A stretch of 64,000 nt of DNA from Panonychus citri. Lineage: Eukaryota; Arthropoda; Arachnida; Trombidiformes; Tetranychidae. The first letter of the stretch is position 1, and each line of letters starts with the position of its first letter. Under the pieces are notes generated by a model that searched no databases, had not been told where the DNA came from, and saw only the letters and a list, made by a program, of their open reading frames with translations. A program made the position numbers and the translations under genes. Below, piece by piece: positions 12,012-20,680 of this stretch. The stretch spans positions 992,001 to 1,056,000 of the forward strand of contig NW_026515438.1 in the NCBI RefSeq assembly GCF_014898815.1. The letters are read 5' to 3'.

Positions 12012-13440
12012 AATTGTCATGATTTATTATTCAGAAAATCAATGTTAAATACTCAAAATTTCAATTCAATTGTCATCATTTGTTATTCAGAACATCAAAT
12101 GTTAAATTGTCAAAGTTTCAATTCAATTGTCATCATTTGTTATTCAGAACATCAAACCTTAAATACTCAGAATTTCAATTCAATTGTCATCATTGTTTAT
12201 CCAGTGAATCAAATGTTAAATAGTCAAAGTTTCAATTCAATTGTCATCATTTGTTATTCAGAAAATCAAATGTAAAATACTCAGAATTTCAATTCAATTG
12301 TCATCATTGATTATCCAGTGAATCAAATGTTAAATACTCAGAATTTCAATTCAATTGTCATCATTTGTTATTCAGAAAATCAAATGTTAAATAGTCAAAG
12401 TTTCAATTCAATTGTCATCATTTGTTATTCAGAACATCAAACCTTAAATACTCAGAATTTCAATTCAATTGTCATCATTGATTATCCAGTGAATCAAATG
12501 TTAAATACTCAGAATTTCAATTCAATTGTCATCATTTGTTATTCAGAAAATCAAACCTTAAATACTCAGAATTTCAATTCAATTGTCATCATTGATTATT
12601 CAGTGAATCAAATGTTAAATACTCAGAATTTCAATTCAATTGTCATCATTGATTATCCAGTGAATCAAATGTTAAATACTCAGAATTTCAATTCAATTGT
12701 CATCATTTGTTATTCAGAAAATCAAATATTAAATAGTCAAAGTTTCAATTCAATTGTCATCATTGTTTATCCAGTGAATCAAATGTTAAATAGTCAAAGT
12801 TTCAATTCAATTGTCATCATTTGTTATTCAGAAAATCAAATGTTAAATACTCAGAATTTCAATTCAATTGTCATCATTGATTATCCAGTGAATCAAATGT
12901 TAAATACTCAGAATTTCAATTCAATTGTCATCATTTGTTATTCAGAAAATCAAATGTTAAATAGTCAAAGTTTCAATTCAATTGTCATCATTTGTTATTC
13001 AGAAAATCAAACCTTAAATACTCAGAATTTCAATTCAATTGTCATCATTGATTATCCAGTGAATCAAATGTTAAATACTCAGAATTTCAATTCAATTGTC
13101 ATCATTTGTTATTCAGAAAATCAAATGTTAAATAGTCAAAGTTTCAATTCAATTGTCATCATTGTTTATCCAGTGAATCAAATGTTAAATACTCAGAATT
13201 TCAATTCAATTGTCATCATTGATTATCCAGTGAATCAAATGTTAAATAGTCAAAGTTTCAATTCAATTGTCATCATTTGTTATTCAGAAAATCAAATGTA
13301 AAATACTCAGAATTTCAATTCAATTGTCATCATTTGTTATTCAGAAAATCAAACCTTAAATACTCAGAATTTCAATTCAATTGTCATCATTGTTTATCCA
13401 GTGAATCAAATGTTAAATACTCAGAATTTCAATTAAATTG
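12012..13440. repeat. 57-bp tandem repeat array inside the Polinton
   Basis: About 24-25 direct copies of a 57-bp unit (core TTTCAATTCAATTGTCATCAT). Units come in interleaved variants: TACTCAGAATTTC versus TAGTCAAAGTTTC in the first half, and TTTGTTATTCAGAAAATC versus TTGATTATCCAGTGAATC in the second. Because 57 is a multiple of 3, one + frame stays open for 327 codons as a 19-residue repeat, but single-base changes (ATGTAAAAT) put stops at two places and no start context or homology supports translation. The copies are direct and contiguous without spacers, so this is a minisatellite and not a CRISPR array. The leftmost copies (before about 12,045) are degenerate. Confidence 0.95.
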
Positions 13441-13603
13441 TATATTGATGTTGCATTTAGTTATAATAAGAAATGGTAGGTATATAAAGGTTTGAAAGGT
13501 GTTCTTTTTAGTTTAATAATATTTTATTATTATCCATATAATTTACACCCAAATTTTCAATGCTTTTTTCATGTAAATCTACATGTTCCTCGGAAGCTTT
13601 TTT

Positions 13604-14503
13604 TCATTGTTTTCCAGTTGAACCAAATCCCTCGTCACTTCGTGTTTCAGATTCAGCTTTTGTGTAGGCTTCAGTTAAGTTTATCGCAAACGATTTGAAG
13701 TGAATGACAGCAATAGGAATTCCTTGTCTCACTTTATAATCAAACGAATTCTTGTTATTGATCACCACCTCGATTGACTTGGGTGAGTCGTTTTGGATGA
13801 CAGCTTCAGTGACATCTAAACCAAAATCAGCTAAAATAGCAGTACCAACTAAATGACCATAAACATCACCAGGGATACACAAACTGACACCTGTTGGATA
13901 GACATATCTTTCCTTTGCGGGAATAATAATATCATTCTCTGCGTACAAATGAAACTTTGACAAACCATCAACTGATTTGACCATTTCATGAGTAACATTA
14001 TGAACAACTTCAAGAGGTTTTTCATCTGAGTTAGTTATCACCTGCTGTGAACTACTAGAACAATTTGACTCTTCATTTTTTACAGACTTTAAATCATCTT
14101 CCAATGGTTTTTTCACTTGGTTGAAAACAAGTATATCTTTAGGTTCATGGTAGTGTTCAAATACAATTTGAGCGAATCTTTCACCTTTAGAAATCTGTTT
14201 TATATCATCCGAGTTATTTATTATTAGCACTTTAACTTCACCATTATAATCTGGGTCAATAACTCCAGCTCCAACGTCCAAACCAGCTAAAGCAAAAGAG
14301 CTTCTCGCAGCAAGTCGTCCATATATTCCTGCTGGCATTCCCAAACTTATTCCTGTACCAACTATTCCACGAGACCAAGCCTTGAATGTTTTACTTTCAG
14401 AAGCATATAAATCCCATCCAGCTGAAAGAGATGTTGCTCGTCTAGGAGGTTTAACATTTTGATCGAGCTTATAAAAGGCAATAACATGTTTAGGAATACT
14501 CAT
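13604..14503 (-). CDS. Tandem-domain dUTPase
   Basis: Hydrolyses dUTP to dUMP and pyrophosphate, keeping uracil out of newly made DNA; here it presumably supports replication of the element. It has 299 residues, twice the usual trimeric dUTPase. The N-terminal domain (about 1-130) carries motif 1 (SAGWDLYA), motif 2 (ARSSFALAG), motif 3 (GAGVIDPDYNGEV) and motif 4 (KGERFAQIVF). A Ser/Glu-rich linker (about 135-180) leads to a second, degenerate dUTPase-like domain (GVSLCIPGDVYGHLV, GLDVTEAV, VRQGIPIAVIHF), and the glycine-rich motif 5 (RSDEGFGSTGK) comes at the very C-terminus. So motif 5 is separated from motifs 1-4 by a whole extra domain. This is the only minus-strand gene of the element, convergent with the minisatellite side. 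A TATATAAA box lies 72-79 bp upstream of its ATG. Confidence 0.93.
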   Translation of the reverse strand: MSIPKHVIAFYKLDQNVKPPRRATSLSAGWDLYASESKTFKAWSRGIVGTGISLGMPAGIYGRLAARSSFALAGLDVGAGVIDPDYNGEVKVLIINNSDDIKQISKGERFAQIVFEHYHEPKDILVFNQVKKPLEDDLKSVKNEESNCSSSSQQVITNSDEKPLEVVHNVTHEMVKSVDGLSKFHLYAENDIIIPAKERYVYPTGVSLCIPGDVYGHLVGTAILADFGLDVTEAVIQNDSPKSIEVVINNKNSFDYKVRQGIPIAVIHFKSFAINLTEAYTKAESETRSDEGFGSTGKQ

Positions 14504-14573
14504 ATTGTTGATTGTTGATCTGAATCACACAATGAAGAAACAAACTGATGATTAAAATGAGAAGAAAATTGTG

Positions 14574-14581
14574 TTTATATA
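14574..14581 (-). promoter_or_regulatory. TATA box of the dUTPase gene
   Basis: Reads TATATAAA on the minus strand, 71 bases upstream of the ATG at 14,503, a reasonable distance for a short leader. No experimental start site. Confidence 0.45.
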
Positions 14582-15202
14582 TTTTTTCAAAACGTTAGAA
14601 ACGCCTTGAATTAAGATTCAAAATCAATGATTAAATCTAATCACACGTTAGTCATCTAGAAATCCTGTTTCGGTTCAATTATTTCAATTTATCTGATTAT
14701 CTTACAAACAAAATTAGCTTATAGTTTGACGTTGTTCTGCTCTGATGCTTGATGATCTGTGAAGAATGAATATGATTAGAATGGAGCACATATCCTATCA
14801 TTATCTATTAATTTCAAAACATTTCAATCATCAAGGTTCACCAGCTTTGATCTAGATTATTATCTAGAGACTAATTTAACTGATCGATGAAGCATAATAA
14901 GCGGTAAATTTGAGCTAAATAACCAAATAATGTAGATGAACAAAAGATAAGGATTGTATATTTATCACCGGGTTTAATCTACAACATCAAAAATAAATGA
15001 ACTGAGCTGGAGAATGACAATTGTCATTTTTCAAGATTATCTAATGATATGAAGAAAATATGATTATTCAGATATCTACTATTTCATTAAATACACTTAC
15101 CTGACTAAATTGGTTATTTCTATGCTTGAAAAGCTTTATATGTGTATATATTCATCTGTTCAACTTATTAAAATTTCATTCGATCGTGTAATTACATTCG
15201 AT
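14582..15202. promoter_or_regulatory. Divergent spacer between dUTPase and DNA polymerase
   Basis: About 620 bp with no gene, separating the minus-strand dUTPase from the plus-strand polymerase. It should contain both promoters. TATATGTGTATATATTC at about 15,138-15,154 is a possible TATA region for the polymerase if translation begins at 15,203. Confidence 0.4.
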
Positions 15203-18200
15203 ATGTCAACAGTTTCTTCTAAGTGTCGTCACTGTGGGAAAAAGTTTAAAAAAGATCTTAATTTACTATACCATCAACAAGTTTGTAGAAGTATTCAAGT
15301 TAAAGTGATACATGATCTTAATTTTGTTTTACCAGACGGTTATCAACTGCGTGCTCATGCCTTTTTTCGCTCGCTTAATGTCTATTCTAAGTGCTTTATA
15401 AATGAGTTTTTTGATATTGAATCAGTTATAAAAAATGAAGAGAAAAATATCAAGAAATTACTCGAAACATTTTTACAACATTTGGTTATGTTGAAAGTGC
15501 AAATTGGAATATGCTGTGAGTTTTATCGCTATGATGGACTTGAAATTGTTTGGATTACGCCAATGTTTAATTCAAGTTTGAAACCGTTTCTGACATTAGA
15601 ACTGTTTGAACAATTTTTGGATGATTGTTTCTTTGAAATCTCATTAGACTTTGATACATTTACAACTAAAGGGAGTGGATGGACTCTCAACAAAGTCAAA
15701 ATGATTGAAATTCGTATTGGTAAATATGTCCCTCTGAGAGGTGGTTGTTTCAACAAGAAATTACCCGACCAAATTATTGCTAAACGTGCTATTATCCAGC
15801 TCGAATCAAATAAAGATTGTTTTATTTGGAGTATCTTAGCTTCGTTATTCGTAGCAACGAAGAATGCATGTCGTATTAAACAATATCAAAAGTATAAAGA
15901 TCTGATTGACTTTAGTAATTACTCTGGATATGTAAAAGTAGATAGAATCAAATATTTCGAGTGTAGGAACAATATTTCAGTTAATGTTTACACCTTGCAT
16001 ACAATTGATATGGAAAAATATACACCAGTTCCGTTACATGTATCAAGGAATAGACAAGTCAAGCATGCAAATCTCTTATTGTATCAAGAGCATTATTGGC
16101 CAATCCGAAACTTTAATAGATTCATAGGACATAAAAATTCTCGTTATCATCATTTTTGTGAAAATTGCTTTACAGGGTTTCTATCTGCTGATAAAATGCA
16201 ATTACATACAGAAAATTGTTACAAATTCAAGACCTCACGAATATTAACACCACAACCTGACTCCAAAATGTCATTTACACAATTTGAAAAGATGATTAGG
16301 TATCCGTTTGTGATTTACGCAGATTTTGAAACATTGTGTAAAAAAATCGACGTTGATTTGAATAAAAACACGTTTGAATATCAAGAACATTTACCTTCTA
16401 GCTATGGTTACGTTATAGTTGATTATACAGGTAAAATTATAAAATACGAAGCTCATAGAGGTCCTGATAGTGCAATCATATTTCTACAATCATTAAAAAA
16501 AGCCAGTGATAAAATATCTCGAACTATAAAAAGACGATTTTCCATGTTAAGGATGTCTGTAACTGATGAAGAAAATTTCAAGAAAGCGTCATCATGTCAC
16601 ATTTGTAACGCTGCGTTTACGATAGATGATCTTAAGGTTCGTGACCATGATCATTTTACTGGTTTATTTCGAGGAGCTGCTCATGAAAATTGCAACTTAA
16701 GGATGAGCGTTCCTGATGATATACCAGTAGTTTTTCATAATTTAAAAAACTTTGATGCTCATATTCTTATGAAAGCTATTCAAGATAAAATGTATGATAA
16801 TATAAAAATTATTCCACAAAATACTGAAAAGTATATTTCATTTTCATTCGACAAATTGAAATTCATCGATAGTTACGCCTTTCTGAGTGGTTCTTTAGAT
16901 ATTTTATCAAAAGACTTGGATGAAGCCTTCAAAAATGGATTCTTATTACAACTATTTAAACCCGAAGACTTGAACTTTGTTTCAGCCAAAGCAAAGCTTC
17001 CCTATGATTATATTGATGATTTTGACAAGTTCGGAGAAACAACGTTACCGGATAAAAACAGCTTCTATAATCAGCTAAATATGGCTGCTATTGATGATGA
17101 CGTTTATGAGAATATGGTTAATTTATGGAACCATTTCAATTTACAAAATCTTGGTGAATTTCAAGACGTTTATCAAAAAATCGATGTTGTACTACTTGCA
17201 GCCGTGTTCGAAAACTTTCGCAAAATAAGCAATGAACAATTTCAACTTGATCCACCTCACTTTTATTCAGCTCCTGGTTTGACATGGGCTGCAGCACTTA
17301 AGTCAACGAATGTACAAATTGACTTATTAAGTGATATAGATATGATAATGTTTTTCGAAAAAGGTATAAGAGGTGGTATATCTTCAGCTACCAAAAGATA
17401 TGAAAAAGCCAATATCCCTGACACAGAAGATTATGATAACACAAAGAAAACAAAGTATATGACTTATTTAGATGTCAATAATCTTTATGGATTTGCACTA
17501 CAACAAACATTACCAATATCTGACTTCAAATTTGAAGAAGAAGCAAATTTTGAAATAATTTATGAAAAGTGCATGACTGGTGATGAAAATAATGAGTGTG
17601 GATACGTGTTGGAAGTAGATTTGGTCTACCCGGATGGTTTACATGATCTTCATAATGATTATCCACTCGCTCCTGAGAAGCTGGTCATAAATAACGAAGA
17701 ATTAAGCTCAATGCAACAGAACATTTTAACTGATACTGGCCGAATCAGAAGTAAAAGTGAAAAGTTGATGGCAACTTTTCACAAAAGAACAAAATATGTT
17801 CTACATCAACGTAACTTAAAGTTCTACATTTTACATGGACTAAAACTTACTAAAATTCACCGAATTGTATCGTTTAAACAATCAACATGGTTGAAAGAAT
17901 ATATACTACATTGTACTGAAAAACGTATGTTAAGTAAATCATCATTCGAAAAAAACTTTTGGAAACTACTTGTAAACGCTATATACGGAAAGTCAATTGA
18001 AGATGTCCGTAAGCATACAGAGATAAAATTCGAATTATCCTTAGATGGTGTTATGAAACAAATGCAAAAGCCACTAGTTGAAAGATTCTATATTATTGAT
18101 GAAAATAAAGCTATATTCAAGATGCGAAAAAAGTCAGTGCTGTTAAACAAGCCAATTTATACTGGATTCACAGTTTTAGAATTATCTAAGCTACATATGT

Positions 18201-18745
18201 TCCAGTTACATTATGATATATTTAAGAGTTATTATAATAATAGCATACAGCTGCTGTACACAGATACTGACAGTTTCATTTATTCTATTGAGACTTTGGA
18301 TATTTACAACGACTTCAAAATAATTGATCATATTTTCGATTTTTCAGACTATCCAACTAATCATTCAAGTGGATTGTATAGTGATAAAAATAAAAAAAAA
18401 CTTGGATACTTAAAAGATGAAATGATGGGTAAACAAATACTGGAGTTCATCGCCTTGAAGTCTAAAGTTTACACCATTCGCTCCGAGGACTTCGATAAGA
18501 AAACAGCGAAAGGAGTTCAGCGAGTGGTTTTGAAAGAAATGATTTCATTTGAAGACTACAAAGCTGCTTTATTTCAACATAAACTGTTTTTTCATAATAT
18601 GAGATCAATTAAAAGTAATCATCACGATATTAAATCTATACAGACTCGAAAGTTGGCGCTCAATCCGTTTGATGACAAACGGTACATCCTTGACAACGGT
18701 GTTGACACACTTGCTTATGGACATTATAGAATAAGAGAAAAATGA
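15203..18745 (+). CDS. Protein-primed family B DNA polymerase (Polinton pPolB)
   Basis: Replicates the element using a protein primer. I start it at the ATG at 15,203 (1180 residues), which opens with a C2H2-like finger (CRHCGKKFKKDLNLLYHQQVC-type spacing, residues 8-28). The frame extends to an ATG at 15,122, which is possible. Domain order: N-terminal region with a Cys/His pair (NKDCFIWSILASL about 204, HYWPIRNFNRF about 297) typical of these polymerases; a second finger (about 315-340); exonuclease motif I (YADFETL, about 369); an HNH/endonuclease-VII-like Zn segment (CHIC...RDHDHFTGLFRGAAHENC, about 464-500); exonuclease motif II (FHNLKNFDAH, about 511); polymerase motif A (YLDVNNLYG, about 754); motif B (LLVNAIYGKS, about 923); motif C (YTDTDS, about 1018). 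All catalytic motifs look intact. Confidence 0.97.
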   Translation: MSTVSSKCRHCGKKFKKDLNLLYHQQVCRSIQVKVIHDLNFVLPDGYQLRAHAFFRSLNVYSKCFINEFFDIESVIKNEEKNIKKLLETFLQHLVMLKVQIGICCEFYRYDGLEIVWITPMFNSSLKPFLTLELFEQFLDDCFFEISLDFDTFTTKGSGWTLNKVKMIEIRIGKYVPLRGGCFNKKLPDQIIAKRAIIQLESNKDCFIWSILASLFVATKNACRIKQYQKYKDLIDFSNYSGYVKVDRIKYFECRNNISVNVYTLHTIDMEKYTPVPLHVSRNRQVKHANLLLYQEHYWPIRNFNRFIGHKNSRYHHFCENCFTGFLSADKMQLHTENCYKFKTSRILTPQPDSKMSFTQFEKMIRYPFVIYADFETLCKKIDVDLNKNTFEYQEHLPSSYGYVIVDYTGKIIKYEAHRGPDSAIIFLQSLKKASDKISRTIKRRFSMLRMSVTDEENFKKASSCHICNAAFTIDDLKVRDHDHFTGLFRGAAHENCNLRMSVPDDIPVVFHNLKNFDAHILMKAIQDKMYDNIKIIPQNTEKYISFSFDKLKFIDSYAFLSGSLDILSKDLDEAFKNGFLLQLFKPEDLNFVSAKAKLPYDYIDDFDKFGETTLPDKNSFYNQLNMAAIDDDVYENMVNLWNHFNLQNLGEFQDVYQKIDVVLLAAVFENFRKISNEQFQLDPPHFYSAPGLTWAAALKSTNVQIDLLSDIDMIMFFEKGIRGGISSATKRYEKANIPDTEDYDNTKKTKYMTYLDVNNLYGFALQQTLPISDFKFEEEANFEIIYEKCMTGDENNECGYVLEVDLVYPDGLHDLHNDYPLAPEKLVINNEELSSMQQNILTDTGRIRSKSEKLMATFHKRTKYVLHQRNLKFYILHGLKLTKIHRIVSFKQSTWLKEYILHCTEKRMLSKSSFEKNFWKLLVNAIYGKSIEDVRKHTEIKFELSLDGVMKQMQKPLVERFYIIDENKAIFKMRKKSVLLNKPIYTGFTVLELSKLHMFQLHYDIFKSYYNNSIQLLYTDTDSFIYSIETLDIYNDFKIIDHIFDFSDYPTNHSSGLYSDKNKKKLGYLKDEMMGKQILEFIALKSKVYTIRSEDFDKKTAKGVQRVVLKEMISFEDYKAALFQHKLFFHNMRSIKSNHHDIKSIQTRKLALNPFDDKRYILDNGVDTLAYGHYRIREK

Positions 18746-18794
18746 GGTGGATTCTTTTTTTGTAACACCCACGTCTTTTTTTCAGACAAAAAAG

Positions 18795-18805
18795 TATAAA
18801 TAAGA
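18795..18805 (+). promoter_or_regulatory. TATAAATAAGA box upstream of the TBP-like gene
   Basis: TATAAATAAGA lies about 100 bp upstream of the ATG at 18,901, in the noncoding spacer after the polymerase stop. It resembles the TATATAAGA/TGTATAAGA boxes found before other genes of the element. Confidence 0.4.
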
Positions 18806-18900
18806 AGACAATCAATCATTGTATCGCTACTTTATTGTTATGCTACATCAAATAAAGTTAAAATTTTTTAATTTACTTGTTTTAGTACCTGAATTCATGA

Positions 18901-19386
18901 ATGAATTTAAGTATTCCTGCTGTGTGTAATATTGTTACACTCTGGGATCTCAAAAAATCAATTGAAATTCTTGGTAAATCTAGCAAGAAAAAAAAGTTCA
19001 ACGCTGATGTACTGAAGTTCGATAAGAAAAGACTATTGGTGTTTGGATCTGGTAAGATTATAGCTACTGGGTTCAAATCACAACTGGAAACCGAGAATTT
19101 TGTAACTGGTATCTATCCAGAAATTGAATTCAAACGAGTCATTAATATTACAGCTAGTAAAAAGATTTCCCCACCTCTAAAGGTTGCGCAGATTTTTAAA
19201 AGTGATCTGATTGTAACTTATGAACCAGAGTTATTCCCCGCTCTAAATTGGAAAGAGAACGGCGTTTGTTTCATTTACTATCCAAAAGGTTCATTAATCC
19301 TAACCGGTGCGAAATCAATAGACCAACTCGAAGAATCTTATTCTAAATTCTGTCATCGATTCAACCTACCAACTAATACATTATGA
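18901..19386 (+). CDS. TATA-binding-protein homologue encoded by the Polinton
   Basis: 161 residues, about the size of the conserved TBP core. It shows the two imperfect TBP repeats. Repeat 1 (about 5-80) has AVCNIVTLWDL, KKFNADVLKF and LLVFGSGKIIATGFKS. Repeat 2 (about 82-160) has INITASKKI, VTYEPELFPALNW and IYYPKGSLILTGAKS. These match the positions of the TBP words NIVSTV, F-SGK-V-TGAKS, SYEPELFPGL and SGK-VLTGAK. Of the four DNA-kinking phenylalanines, three appear present (KKF, LLVF, ELF) and the fourth is Tyr (IYY). TBP binds the TATA box and nucleates preinitiation complexes. The N-terminal extension of cellular TBP is absent and the sequence is divergent, so it is not a recent host retrocopy. 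The stop overlaps the next ATG by four bases (ATGA). Confidence 0.85.
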   Translation: MNLSIPAVCNIVTLWDLKKSIEILGKSSKKKKFNADVLKFDKKRLLVFGSGKIIATGFKSQLETENFVTGIYPEIEFKRVINITASKKISPPLKVAQIFKSDLIVTYEPELFPALNWKENGVCFIYYPKGSLILTGAKSIDQLEESYSKFCHRFNLPTNTL

Positions 19387-19904
19387 ACCATATTTGTGGA
19401 TACATTGACGTACAGGGATACTACCATGAAAAGAAGTTTTATCCCAGAGAAATAGCTGTTTTAGCTGATGATGCTATAATCTGTTTGAATATTTATACCG
19501 GTTTAACTTATGAAATGCTATCAGATTCAGAAAAACAACAAGCTGCTTTCAACTACAAGTTCAAACATGGATTAGAATTTGAAAGTGATAAAACACACAC
19601 TCCTCTACACCGAGTAAAAACATTTTTGAGCCTATTTTACAAAGCCCGAGTTGACTGTGATAGATTTCTAATAGCTTGTAAAACAAGAGAAGCCGAAGAC
19701 GTTCTACGTGACTCAATGATACCAAGAATAAATTTAACTGATTATGGTGCAACATGGATGAGCATAAAAAAAGAGACACAACATTGTCATCTACACTCAG
19801 GTGGTAGTGAAAAAAAATGTGCTTTACAAATTGTTATTTGTCTATCTAACTGGGTTATTCGTCAAAAAACCAAAAATAAGAAAAACCAGGAAATAAAACA
19901 GTAA
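19383..19904 (+). CDS. Polinton protein of unknown function with a C-terminal His/Cys motif
   Basis: 173 residues overlapping the TBP-like gene by ATGA, so probably co-expressed with it. I do not recognise a named family. The N-terminus (GYIDVQGYYHEKKFYPREIAVL) looks like a beta-strand pair with an acidic residue. The C-terminal third has a compact His/Cys cluster (HCHLHSGGSEKKCAL) followed by a hydrophobic helix ending in NW and a lysine-rich tail. The DVQG start and KEIAV-like word recall RNase H-fold proteins in which the catalytic DxE has changed, but that is a weak hint. The cluster may bind a metal. Confidence 0.7.
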   Translation: MNHICGYIDVQGYYHEKKFYPREIAVLADDAIICLNIYTGLTYEMLSDSEKQQAAFNYKFKHGLEFESDKTHTPLHRVKTFLSLFYKARVDCDRFLIACKTREAEDVLRDSMIPRINLTDYGATWMSIKKETQHCHLHSGGSEKKCALQIVICLSNWVIRQKTKNKKNQEIKQ

Positions 19905-19912
19905 AAAAGATT

Positions 19913-19921
19913 TGTATAAGA
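19913..19921 (+). promoter_or_regulatory. TGTATAAGA box upstream of the ATPase gene
   Basis: TTTGTATAAGA sits in the 80-bp spacer before the ATPase ATG (19,985). A second TATA-like word (TTTATAAAG, 19,948-19,956) lies closer to the gene. Confidence 0.4.
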
Positions 19922-19984
19922 TTCACTAATTAAATACTGAGTTGAATTTTATAAAGTATTGAATAAAAAAAAGAGACTTCAAAT

Positions 19985-20620
19985 ATGAACCTTTATGATA
20001 TTTATTTCAAACATCCTTTCACGATGGTGATTGCGGGACCTTCTAACTCTGGAAAAACCTATTGGGTTAAAAAACTCATTTGTAATGTGAATGTCTTTTT
20101 AAGTCCTCCTCCATCACATATAACATATTTTTATAGTGAGTTTCAAAATACTTTTAACACTATGGAGAACGTTAATTTTATTCAAGGATTTTCTGAAACA
20201 TTATTAAACAAAATTGATGGTAGTAAACCTCATCTTGTAATAATAGATGACTTCATGAATGAAGCTACAAATAGTAAGGCTGTGTCGGAGCTATTCACAA
20301 AAGGAAGTCATCACCGAAATATTTCAATAATTCTTCTAGTTCAAAATTTTTTCTCAAAAGGCTATGAAAGTCGTAACATTTCACTGAATTCAAGCTATTT
20401 TGTTTTATTCAAAAATCCTCGAAACAAAAGCATTGCATCAAGTATTGGTAGACAAATGTATCCAGGTGCTATTCGAAAATTTCAAGCTGCTTTTAATGAT
20501 TCGACAAAAAATCCGTACTCATATCTACTTATTGATCTAAAAAATGAGACACCCGATGAAGTTAGATTACTGTCAAATGTTCTTGGTGAACAAAAATATA
20601 TAACTGCCTATCAGCTATAA
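19985..20620 (+). CDS. FtsK/HerA-type genome-packaging ATPase (A32-like)
   Basis: 211-residue P-loop ATPase of the Polinton packaging family, expected to drive DNA into a capsid. Walker A is GPSNSGKT at residues 18-25; Walker B is HLVIIDDFM with D88-D89; a downstream QN motif (LLVQNFF) is the likely sensor. Length is typical of the family. It follows an 80-bp spacer with two TATA-like words and precedes a 60-bp spacer with another. Confidence 0.95.
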   Translation: MNLYDIYFKHPFTMVIAGPSNSGKTYWVKKLICNVNVFLSPPPSHITYFYSEFQNTFNTMENVNFIQGFSETLLNKIDGSKPHLVIIDDFMNEATNSKAVSELFTKGSHHRNISIILLVQNFFSKGYESRNISLNSSYFVLFKNPRNKSIASSIGRQMYPGAIRKFQAAFNDSTKNPYSYLLIDLKNETPDEVRLLSNVLGEQKYITAYQL

Positions 20621-20622
20621 CT

Positions 20623-20631
20623 TATATAAGA
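20623..20631 (+). promoter_or_regulatory. TATATAAGA box upstream of the 20,681 gene
   Basis: TATATAAGA is the clearest copy of the recurring motif. It is 58 bp upstream of the ATG, three bases after the ATPase stop codon. Confidence 0.5.
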
Positions 20632-20680
20632 CTTATCATTATTCATTTCTCAACACAAGTAAACGAAAAAATATGAGAAA

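Noticed and set aside
12042..13301. Long open frame through the 57-bp repeats (19-residue repeat protein)
   Set aside because: The frame is open only because 57 is divisible by 3; point changes give stops in two copies, it starts inside the array, and no homology or start context supports it.
12012..13440. CRISPR-like look of the repeat array
   Set aside because: Repeats are directly contiguous with no unique spacers, and the setting is a eukaryotic transposon.
15110..15202. N-terminal extension of the DNA polymerase from a TTG
   Set aside because: A TTG start is unlikely in this setting; ATG at 15,203 starts just before the conserved finger. The ATG at 15,122 remains possible.
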